Part shown: positions 24,866 to 31,130 of the stretch, in pieces
Numbering within the stretch: position 1 is the first letter of the stretch
How the letters are laid out: the number at the start of each line of letters is the position of its first letter
DNA from: Treponema socranskii subsp. paredis ATCC 35535
GTDB lineage: Bacteria; Spirochaetota; Spirochaetia; Treponematales; Treponemataceae
DNA: 64,000 bases
Direction of reading: 5' to 3'
Assembly (NCBI GenBank): GCA_000413015.1
Contig: KE332515.1
Location: 1,849,069 to 1,913,068 of the forward strand
Notes under the pieces: generated by a model
Database searches by the model: none
Told to the model about the DNA's origin: nothing
What the model saw: only the letters and a program-made list of their open reading frames with translations
Made by a program: the position numbers and the translations under genes

Positions 24866-26122
24866 ATGATTATACTTGCGGATGATTTAACCGGCGCGAA
24901 CGATACTGCCGTTCAATATAAAAACTGCGGAGCATCTTCAATTGTAAGCGTGGGTATGCCCGATTCCGAAAGTATATCGCGTTTTGCAGGGTACGATGTC
25001 ATTTCGGTAAATACGGACAGCCGCGCCATGCCGAGCGCAAAAGCCTATGACGCCGTTTACAAAGCGTGCCGATTTTTTAATAAAAACGGATCCGCCGCTC
25101 CCTATAAAAAAATCGATTCGGTGCTGCGGGGGAATCCGGGCGCGGAACTCGACGCGGTTATGGATTCCTTCGAAAGCGATTTTGCCTTCGTGTGTCCGGC
25201 TTATCCCGAAAACGGACGCGTCGTCAAAAGCGGCATATTGCATGCCGGAGACGATAAAATCGATGCGGTAAAAACCGTTGCGGAAGATATGAAGCGTACC
25301 GTGCGTTCGGTGCCGCTTGAAATCGTTCGGGACGGCGCGGCAGCTGTTGGAAAATATATGCTTGACGAAGCTTCGAAATCCGGCGCTTCCGTTTTCGTGC
25401 TCGACGCATGTTCGGAAAACGATTTGAAATCGATATACGATGCTGCCTTGTCTTTTCCGGAAAAATATGTGTTGTGCGGATCGGCCGGGCTTGCACGGTT
25501 CGATGCCATGCGTTTCGCGGAAAAGAAAAAAGAGGCGGCTGAAAACTTGCCGTTGAAGGACGGCTTTACGCTCGTCATTTCCGGTTCGCGCAATAAAAAA
25601 ACGCGTATGCAGTTTCAAAAGCTGTGCGACTATGTACATACGCGCTGCATCGTTGCGGATACGAAAACGATAAAATACGGCGGCGAGAGTAAAGTTGTGA
25701 ACGATTGCTTTGAAAAAGCCGCTCGCAGAATCGCTGCGGGAGATACGACGCTCCTCGTCGTGCTTTCGAGTTTGTTTGAAGATTTTAGGATTGTACTCAA
25801 AGACAGCGATGAAAATTACCGTGAAGCGGACGTTCTGTCGCGCGCTTTGGGCAAACTTGCCGCGCGCATATACGAAGCGTTTCCGCTTCGGGCGATCGTT
25901 TCATGCGGCGGCGATACGACGCTGCGGCTGTGCAATGCGCTGGGTGCTTTCGGTATCGAGCCCGTTTGCGAAATCGTGCCGGGTACGCCGCTCGGTATTT
26001 TGGTCGGAGGCAAAGCGGATTCGCTTCCGATCATCACGAAATCGGGCGGCTTCGGGGACGATTCGGTACTTATCGAATGTGTCGATTTTTTATTAAAATA
26101 TAGTCACGACGAGAGGGAGTAA
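24866..26122 (+). CDS. Four-carbon acid sugar kinase (DUF1537 family)
   Basis: 418 residues from the ATG at 24866, giving the family N-terminus MIILADDLTGANDTAVQY; a TTG six nt upstream coincides with the expected transcription start and is less likely. The C-terminal nucleotide-binding part reads SCGGDTTLRLCNALG and GTPLGILVGGKADSLPIITKSGGFGD. DUF1537 kinases (OtnK/DtnK) phosphorylate threonate, erythronate or related acids on O4. First gene of a three-gene unit with an Fe-ADH and PdxA2, matching the D-threonate type of route that ends in dihydroxyacetone phosphate. Confidence 0.9.
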   Translation: MIILADDLTGANDTAVQYKNCGASSIVSVGMPDSESISRFAGYDVISVNTDSRAMPSAKAYDAVYKACRFFNKNGSAAPYKKIDSVLRGNPGAELDAVMDSFESDFAFVCPAYPENGRVVKSGILHAGDDKIDAVKTVAEDMKRTVRSVPLEIVRDGAAAVGKYMLDEASKSGASVFVLDACSENDLKSIYDAALSFPEKYVLCGSAGLARFDAMRFAEKKKEAAENLPLKDGFTLVISGSRNKKTRMQFQKLCDYVHTRCIVADTKTIKYGGESKVVNDCFEKAARRIAAGDTTLLVVLSSLFEDFRIVLKDSDENYREADVLSRALGKLAARIYEAFPLRAIVSCGGDTTLRLCNALGAFGIEPVCEIVPGTPLGILVGGKADSLPIITKSGGFGDDSVLIECVDFLLKYSHDERE

Positions 26123-26132
26123 GGAACGATAT

Positions 26133-27287
26133 ATGATAAGTTGTTTGAAAATACCGTCTGAACTGCATGCGGGGGTGGGCAGTATTGAAAAACTTGCCGA
26201 CATTGTAAAGCGCGATTCCGTAAAGCGCGTCCTTTTGTTTACGGATAAAGGCATCAGGGCGGCAGGTCTTTGCGACGGAGTTATCGCAATTTTGGAAAGA
26301 GAGAACGTCGGCTGCAGAATATTCGACGGTATCACAGCCGAACCGTCCGTCTATGATGTCGATGCGGTTATAAAAGAAGCGGGCGGAGTGCAGGGCGATC
26401 TCGTCGTCGCCGTCGGCGGCGGCAGCACTATGGATACGGCAAAATTGGCTGCCGTTCTTATCGGTGCGCCGTATACGGTATTCGATTTGGTAAACGATTC
26501 TTCTCTTGCACAAAAACGTATGCGATCGGTTTTTATTCCGACGACATGCGGTACCGGTTCGGAAGCGACCCAAAACGCGATCGTCGCGATCCCCGAAGAA
26601 AGCAGTAAAAAAGGCATCGTTAATCCCGCGCTCATCCCCGACGGAGTTATCCTCGACGTCAATATGATCGCCCGTCTTCCGAGTAGCATCGTCGCCGCAA
26701 CGGGAGTCGATGCGCTTGCGCACTGCGTCGAATGCTATACATCGAATAAAGCAACCGTGTTGAGTAACGAATATGCACGTGCCGGTGCCCGGCTTATCTT
26801 TTCTTCGATCGAAAAAGCGTATACCGATCCGGCCGATCTCGATGCGAAGATGAACATGCTTCTCGGTGCATTTTACGGCGGAGTCGCGATTACCGGCAGC
26901 GGAACTACTGCGGTACACGCGCTTTCGTATCCCCTCGGCGGGAAATACCATATTGCGCACGGCGTTTCAAATGCGATTTTATTTGCGCGGGTTATGGATT
27001 TCAACCGTGATGCGTGCATCAAAGAACTCGCCGAATTATGCGATACGATTCATCCCGAATCGGCCCGCGAAAGCACCGAAGAAAAAAGTAAATACGTTGT
27101 ACGGCGTATTGCGGAAATCGTTAAAAATACGGAGATTCCGGTAAGTTTAAAAAAATTCGGCATCACAAAAGAGGACGTCGATTTTCTCGTAACGGCAGGT
27201 TCTCAGCAGCAGCGGCTCCTTGTCAACAACCGCAAAAAGTTGAGCCTCGATGATATCCGCATGATTTATGAAAGCGTTATCGAATAA
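26133..27287 (+). CDS. Iron-containing alcohol dehydrogenase
   Basis: 384 residues. NAD-binding VAVGGGSTMDTAKLAAV and the metal-ligand segments VDALAHCVECY and HALSYPLGGKYHIAHGVSNAI place it in the Fe-ADH family. Cytosolic, it oxidises or reduces an alcohol/aldehyde pair. In this operon it may oxidise a polyol or C4 substrate ahead of the kinase; the real substrate is unknown. Only 10 nt separate it from the kinase stop and 27 nt from pdxA2. Confidence 0.9.
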   Translation: MISCLKIPSELHAGVGSIEKLADIVKRDSVKRVLLFTDKGIRAAGLCDGVIAILERENVGCRIFDGITAEPSVYDVDAVIKEAGGVQGDLVVAVGGGSTMDTAKLAAVLIGAPYTVFDLVNDSSLAQKRMRSVFIPTTCGTGSEATQNAIVAIPEESSKKGIVNPALIPDGVILDVNMIARLPSSIVAATGVDALAHCVECYTSNKATVLSNEYARAGARLIFSSIEKAYTDPADLDAKMNMLLGAFYGGVAITGSGTTAVHALSYPLGGKYHIAHGVSNAILFARVMDFNRDACIKELAELCDTIHPESARESTEEKSKYVVRRIAEIVKNTEIPVSLKKFGITKEDVDFLVTAGSQQQRLLVNNRKKLSLDDIRMIYESVIE

Positions 27288-27314
27288 AAATACGGTGACG
27301 CGACGGAGGCATAT

Positions 27315-28355
27315 ATGAACGAAAGACCGATTATCGGTATTACGATGGGAGATCCCGCAGGCTGCGGTCCCGAACTGTCGGTAAAAGCGCTGCGCAATCC
27401 GGACGTCTATAAAATGTGCCGGCCATTCGTCGTCGGCGACGTAAAGATGATCGAAGATTCGCTGCGCATTTTAAAAGACACATCGACGAAGATCAACCGC
27501 ATCGCATCAGTCAAAGAGGCGAAGTTCGAACTTGGTACGATCGACGTATATCATCTCGAACTCGTCGATATGTCGAAATTCGAATACGGAAAAGTGAGCG
27601 CGATGTGCGGAGAAGCCGCTTTTCAATGCGTCATAAAGGTTATCGATATGGCGATGAAAGGCGAAATCAACGGCACGGTAACGAATGCGTTTAATAAAGA
27701 AGCGATCAATCTTGCGGGGCATCATTACAGCGGACATACGGAAATATACGCCGATTATACGCATACGAAAAAATATGCGATGATGCTTGCCGGAGACGAT
27801 CTTCGCGTCGTACACGTGTCGACTCACATATCGCTGCGGGAAGCGTGCGACCGCGCGAAAAAGGATCGTGAACTCGAATGCATACGTCTTGCAAATCAGG
27901 CGTGCAAACAGCTGGGCATAGCACGTCCGAAAGTAGGAGTCTGCGGTCTTAATCCTCACGCGGGAGAAAACGGTTTATTCGGCGACGAAGAAATCAAAGA
28001 AATTATTCCGGCAATAGAACAGGCGAAAAGCGAAGGCATCGACGTCGACGGGCCGCTTCCCGCCGATACGGCGTTTTCGAAAGCGCGCGGCGGCTGGTAC
28101 GACGTGCTTGTCGTTCAGTACCACGATCAGGGACACATACCGCTGAAAGTGCTCGGTTTCGTATACGACAAAACGGCAAAAAAATGGGGAGCCGTAGAAG
28201 GCGTCAATATAACGCTCGGTCTTCCGATCATCCGCGTATCCGTCGATCACGGAACGGCTTTCGGTCATGCGGGACAAGGCATTCAAAACGAGTTGAGCTT
28301 GCTGAATTCGATTCAATATGCGACTTCGTTTGCCAAAAATCGAAATATCAAATAA
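27315..28355 (+). CDS. pdxA2: PdxA2-type 4-phospho-acid-sugar dehydrogenase
   Basis: 346 residues: IGITMGDPAGCGPELSVKAL at the N-terminus, metal-binding histidines in HHYSGHTEIYADYT, QYHDQGHIPLKVLGF and VDHGTAFGHAGQGI. PdxA oxidises and decarboxylates 4-phosphohydroxy-threonine; PdxA2 next to a DUF1537 kinase oxidises 4-phospho-threonate or -erythronate to dihydroxyacetone phosphate. Context favours the PdxA2 role rather than vitamin B6 synthesis. A strong terminator follows. Confidence 0.9.
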   Translation: MNERPIIGITMGDPAGCGPELSVKALRNPDVYKMCRPFVVGDVKMIEDSLRILKDTSTKINRIASVKEAKFELGTIDVYHLELVDMSKFEYGKVSAMCGEAAFQCVIKVIDMAMKGEINGTVTNAFNKEAINLAGHHYSGHTEIYADYTHTKKYAMMLAGDDLRVVHVSTHISLREACDRAKKDRELECIRLANQACKQLGIARPKVGVCGLNPHAGENGLFGDEEIKEIIPAIEQAKSEGIDVDGPLPADTAFSKARGGWYDVLVVQYHDQGHIPLKVLGFVYDKTAKKWGAVEGVNITLGLPIIRVSVDHGTAFGHAGQGIQNELSLLNSIQYATSFAKNRNIK

Positions 28356-28369
28356 GTCCGATGCGGATG

Positions 28370-28404
28370 CTGTCCAAAAACTGAACTTTTTGGACAGTTT
28401 CTTT
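28370..28404 (+). terminator. Rho-independent terminator of the acid-sugar operon
   Basis: CTGTCCAAAAA (28370-28380) pairs perfectly with TTTTTGGACAG (28387-28397) around CTGAAC, followed by TTTCTTT. Confidence 0.88.
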
Positions 28405-28449
28405 AATGTACTATGCGATGTTTAAAATTAAGTCATTACAATATCGCTT

Positions 28450-28644
28450 TCATGTTCCTCCGGTTTTTATCAATCTTACGAAATTTTCCCTTTTTTTCAT
28501 AAAAATCCTGATAGCTGTCGGTAAATCCGGTCCGTAATGATTATAGATATCAGTAACTTCATCTTTTAGAGCTTTATCAACTCTGACTTGAACAAGTACC
28601 GTATTTATCGTACGTCCTTTTTCAGTTTTCACTCTTTTACCCAA
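28450..28644 (-). pseudogene. RelB/DinJ-type antitoxin, C-terminus apparently lost
   Basis: 64 codons with the ribbon-helix-helix core VLVQVRVDKALKDEVTDIYNHYGPDLPTAIRIFMKK. RelB/DinJ proteins normally continue some 20-30 residues to bind the toxin; here the frame ends with RENFVRLIKTGGT. Possible starts are TTG at 28644 or GTG at 28632. It overlaps the truncated PIN gene upstream. No cognate YafQ/RelE toxin follows. Status as gene or remnant is uncertain. Confidence 0.55.
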
Positions 28645-28877
28645 TCTTCAATTTTCAAATCGGTTATTCTCGAAAATTCATCCGTATTATGAGTAATAAG
28701 AGTCGCTTTTTTATGCACTGCGGCGGCGGCAATAAGCAAATCGTTCGCACCTATCGGTGTACCTGCAAGCTCCAAATCTTTTCGTATTTTTGCATACTCG
28801 TAAGACATTTCGTCCGTGAAATCGATAATTTCAAACGGCTTTAAAAATTGTTCCACTTTCTCCGTAGTCTTTTCCAT
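28629..28877 (-). pseudogene. VapC-type PIN toxin with its N-terminal half deleted
   Basis: The readable part (TEKVEQFLKPFEIIDFTDEMSYEYAKIRKDLELAGTPIGANDLLIAAAAVHKKATLITHNTDEFSRITDLKIEDW) is the second half of VapC, with the GxNDxxIAA motif. The N-terminal MxLDTN block and the first PIN acidic residues are gone. Just upstream, ATGTATTTTTATGG directly after the antitoxin stop looks like the original VapC start (MYF...), joined out of frame to this half by a deletion. Confidence 0.75.
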
Positions 28878-28886
28878 AAAAATACA

Positions 28887-29104
28887 TTAAAAAGCCTCTC
28901 GCACTTCAAGTTTCGGCTGATCGGGTCCGGTAAATAACGAATCTGAAACGGAACCGAACAAATCGGCCCAACCTTCAGGATAATGCGGTTCTATTTTTTC
29001 CATGATTTTGCTTACGGCCCATCTTGAAAGCGACATTTTTTTCGCATGAGCTTCGTTTTCGATTTCAAGTATATTATAATTTGCTGATTTAATTTTGAAA
29101 GGTT
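28887..29104 (-). pseudogene. VapB-type antitoxin remnant
   Basis: A start-less open stretch reads LEIENEAHAKKMSLSRWAVSKIMEKIEPHYPEGWADLFGSVSDSLF...KLEVREAF and stops 10 nt before the truncated VapC. Its C-terminal YPEGWADLFGS block resembles VapB antitoxins. Upstream in frame there is a TGA and no usable start codon, so the N-terminal DNA-binding part is missing. With the deleted VapC it forms a decayed module. Confidence 0.55.
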
Positions 29105-29119
29105 CTCAATTATATCTTA

Positions 29120-29168
29120 TTTTCGGTGTTTTATAAAGTTATTTTTCAGGGGGTTCCCCGCCTCAGGT
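29120..29168. repeat. GGGGGTTCCCCGCC repeat, partial copy
   Basis: TTTTCGGTGTTTTATAAAGT followed by AGGGGGTTCCCCGCCTCAGG matches the sequence around 29910-29960 with few changes, then diverges. It marks a second insertion or decayed copy of the GC-rich element. Confidence 0.6.
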
Positions 29169-29220
29169 GAATCGGGTTTTCTTGTGGTGCCGGCTTTCGT
29201 AATCACATTAGGCAGTTATC

Positions 29221-29559
29221 CTATCCATTCTTTCTGTCGTCTACCTCTTTATAGACTTCCATGTTTTCTCTTTTCCCAATGCCCCAAATCTCGATGATTT
29301 CTACTTTTTCCGGAGTCAAAAGTCGGTAAACAATACGGACGCTTTTACCACAAGCATAAAGTTTATAAAAACCTGTTAAATCCATATTCGCTTTATTGCC
29401 CAGCGGAAAACCAAGAAACGGATTTTTATCAAGTTTTGCAAACTTCTTATCAACCTCAACCCTTATACTGCCATCCAAATTTTTATATTCTTCGGCTGCT
29501 TCCGGAATCAACCGGATTTTTTCAAATTCATCCGCGCGGAATTCCCCTTTTTTACTCAT
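29221..29559 (-). CDS. RelE/ParE-family toxin
   Basis: 112 residues. The RelE fold is evident from IRLIPEAAEEYKNLDGSIRVEVDKKFAKLDKNPFLGFPLGNKANMDLTGFYKLYACGKSVRIVYRLLTPEKVEIIEIWGIGKRE, with the terminal arginine/lysine residues used in mRNA cleavage. RelE toxins cut mRNA in the ribosomal A site. The start ATG overlaps the antitoxin stop by one base (TAATG). Both genes look complete, so this is one of the intact TA modules of the island. Confidence 0.87.
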   Translation of the reverse strand: MSKKGEFRADEFEKIRLIPEAAEEYKNLDGSIRVEVDKKFAKLDKNPFLGFPLGNKANMDLTGFYKLYACGKSVRIVYRLLTPEKVEIIEIWGIGKRENMEVYKEVDDRKNG

Positions 29560-29831
29560 TATTCATCCCTAAGAGATGACCAACTTACAGACTTTGAAGC
29601 ATCGTAACGGCTCATTCTTTTTTGAACCTCTGAAAAAATTTCTTTGTGTTCTTCAAGTTCTTCCAATTCGGAAAGTTTCTCGTAACGGTCAAATGGAATC
29701 ATAACGGCTTCCATGATATTGTTTTTCATAATGAAAACAGGCTGATGGTCTTCGGAAATCTTTCTGACAGTCTGTGTGAGCGTTTTTTGCAACTGTGTAA
29801 TCGGCATAATTTGAGAACTTTCTACTAACAT
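29559..29831 (-). CDS. Phd/YefM-family antitoxin
   Basis: 90 residues: MLVESSQIMPITQLQKTLTQTVRKISEDHQPVFIMKNNIMEAVMIPFDRYEKL is the Phd/YefM DNA-binding domain, and the acidic C-terminus (ELEELEEHKEIFSEVQKRMSRY) would wrap the RelE partner. It precedes and overlaps the toxin by one base, the usual order for autoregulated modules. Confidence 0.87.
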   Translation of the reverse strand: MLVESSQIMPITQLQKTLTQTVRKISEDHQPVFIMKNNIMEAVMIPFDRYEKLSELEELEEHKEIFSEVQKRMSRYDASKSVSWSSLRDE

Positions 29832-29931
29832 ATTACCACCTCTTAAATATATAATAATACATATTTTTATATGTAGTCAAGGGTTATATTTATGGAAAAA
29901 AGCGGTTGTTTTCGGCGTTTTAGAAAGTTAT

Positions 29932-30061
29932 TTTTTAGGGGGTTCCCCGCCTCAGGCGGGTCGGGCTATCCGCTCCAATCGCCTTCGGCAATTTCCGCTT
30001 CTATCCCTAACCCGTATGCCGGCAGTAGAACAAACTGTATCTGTACGACCAATTCTCACCG
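29932..30061. repeat. GGGGGTTCCCCGCC repeat, full copy 1
   Basis: Runs through GGGTCGGGCTATCCGCTCC, AATCGCCTTCGGCAATTTCC and ATCCCTAACCC and recurs with about 90% identity at 30796-30925. It leads into the attC-like right arm at 30114-30131. It has no coding sense of its own; the open frame across it is chance. Confidence 0.75.
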
Positions 30062-30131
30062 CGCGCCGTTCGCCGCTTATTGCGCGGCTTCCATCGAAAA
30101 AGGCAATGTCAGGTTGAAGCAGGTGTTAGGC
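30006..30131 (+). other. Second attC-like site, long form
   Basis: The right arm TTGAAGCAGGTGTTAGGC (30114-30131) matches the arm at 20739-20756 in 15 of 18 positions and ends in GTTAGGC (GTTRRRY). The best left partner is CCTAAC at 30006-30011, inside the GC-rich repeat, which gives a site of about 125 nt. The left arm is weaker than at the first site. Confidence 0.4.
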
Positions 30132-30178
30132 GTTCTTTTCTATACAAAAACTATATCTTAATCTACACCAAAGCCAAA

Positions 30179-30328
30179 TCAGGAATAAACTGAAAGTCTT
30201 TGATATTCGTAATAAGTAATAGAAGACATTCCCAAACCCAGTCCTTTGTCTTGCTCAAGTTTTTGCTGAACTTCGGTTTTTCCACGAAGATAGTCTATAA
30301 GAACGCAAGTATCACAAAGATAAATCAT
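30179..30328 (-). pseudogene. VapC-type PIN toxin, N-terminal fragment
   Basis: ATG at 30328 overlaps the antitoxin stop by one base. The 49 residues read MIYLCDTCVLIDYLRGKTEV...LGMSSITYYEYQRLSVYS, the first PIN acidic block (CDTCVLIDYL) and the second (ITYYE), and then stop. The rest of the PIN domain (about 80 residues) is missing. The break lies about 48 nt from the attC-like site end at 30131. Confidence 0.7.
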
Positions 30329-30543
30329 TAAGAACGGCCCCAAGACTTGCTTCTTATTTCCTCAACGGAAAGATGCCTGTCTTTCCACAAACCGAAAACC
30401 GCATTAAAGTCCGAGAATTCTCTTTTATGAGTTTTTACGGGTCTGTGTAAAGTCCGTACTATCTTATCAAGTAATTTAATTTTCTCAGTATAAGAAAGCA
30501 TATCAACTTGTGCTGAAAGTTGCTTAAAAGCTAATTCCGACAT
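30328..30543 (-). CDS. Antitoxin of a truncated VapBC pair
   Basis: 71 residues: MSELAFKQLSAQVDMLSYTEKIKLLDKIVRTLHRP resembles the helical VapB-like/DUF2281 antitoxins that precede PIN toxins, followed by EFSDFNAVFGLWKDRHLSVEEIRSKSW, a toxin-binding segment. It looks complete, while the toxin that overlaps its stop is cut short. It may now act only as an autoregulator or as an anti-toxin against related PIN proteins. Confidence 0.65.
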   Translation of the reverse strand: MSELAFKQLSAQVDMLSYTEKIKLLDKIVRTLHRPVKTHKREFSDFNAVFGLWKDRHLSVEEIRSKSWGRS

Positions 30544-30795
30544 AGGTACCTCTCATAATGCGACGTTTGCCGAAAGGCAAACTCGGCAGATAAACAGTGA
30601 GGCTGAATTTCCGCCGAACTGTTTATCACACCTTCCATCTATTTCTCATAGTATACAATATTTTATAAAAAAATCATCTCTCAATCATTAAAACCAACAC
30701 ATAATTTCATATAACTTAATGTTTACTATTTTTAAGATAAGGTACATTATAGCGTACGTCAATGCCAAGTATTAATTACATCGTACGTTTCGTTT
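30544..30795. repeat. Hairpin repeats in the 30.5-30.8 kb gap
   Basis: GTTTGCC-GAAA-GGCAAAC (30565-30582) is the same hairpin as at 5787-5812. GATAAACAGT (30589-30598) and ACTGTTTATC (30618-30627) form a second inverted repeat. The remainder up to 30795 is AT-rich and I see no gene in it. Confidence 0.55.
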
Positions 30796-30925
30796 TTTTT
30801 AGGGGGTTCCCCGCCTGCGGCGGGTCGGGCTATCCGCTCCAATCGCCTTCGGCAATTTCCGCTTCTATCCCTAACCCATATACAGGCAGCAGAGCAAATT
30901 GTATCTGTAAGACCAATTTTCACCG
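30796..30925. repeat. GGGGGTTCCCCGCC repeat, full copy 2
   Basis: Matches 29932-30061 with about 90% identity (for example CTATCCGCTCCAATCGCC and CAATTTCCGCTTCTATCCC are unchanged). It lies just beyond the 3' end of the TvpA-like gene, and the sequence after it degenerates from the attC-like arm into GGTGTTAATAC. Confidence 0.75.
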
Positions 30926-30950
30926 CCGGCCGGTTACCGCGCGGCTTCGC

Positions 30951-30999
30951 CCTTCCGCAGAATGCGGAAGGTGTTAATACTTTCCTTGCAGAACTGCAA
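30951..30999. promoter_or_regulatory. Two hairpins just downstream of the TvpA-like gene
   Basis: CCTTCCGC/GCGGAAGG with a 5-nt loop (30951-30971) and TTGCAG/CTGCAA around AA (30986-30999). The second lies 3 nt beyond the stop codon. DGR target genes commonly have a short hairpin just past the variable region; these could instead act as terminators. Confidence 0.5.
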
Positions 31000-31002
31000 A
31001 CG

Positions 31003-31130
31003 CTAGTCGGCGTTGCGAACCAGGCGGAAGCCATGGACGTCGTAGCGAAAGTTCGGGTCGCCGAAGTTCCGGTCAGCAACCCGCGCGACGAAGGCGCCTT
31101 CATACCAAGAACTGCCACGTCGACAGCGGC
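31003..31130 (-). other. Candidate DGR variable region (VR)
   Basis: The last ~40 codons of the TvpA-like gene. At positions where SUMF1-type C-termini usually have asparagine the codons are GGC, GCC, TTC, GTC, GAC, TTC, GGC, GAC, TAC, GAC and GTC, all explained by changes at A in an AAC template, plus TAT, TTT and CAT from AAT. The invariant framework (CGG GTT GCT, CCG AAC, GGC TTC CGC CTG GTT CGC) is kept. The template repeat and reverse transcriptase are not in the window. Confidence 0.55.

Noticed and set aside
29180-29222. A third attC-like site ending in CATTAGGC
   Set aside because: The right arm lacks TTGAA and begins ATTAGGC instead of GTTRRRY, and no left arm could be found.
29892-30161. 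An 89-codon frame with the sequence RGFPASGGSGYPLQSPSAI
   Set aside because: It translates the GGGGGTTCCCCGCC repeat, and the second copy at 30762 gives the same kind of frame. The repeat is non-coding by context.
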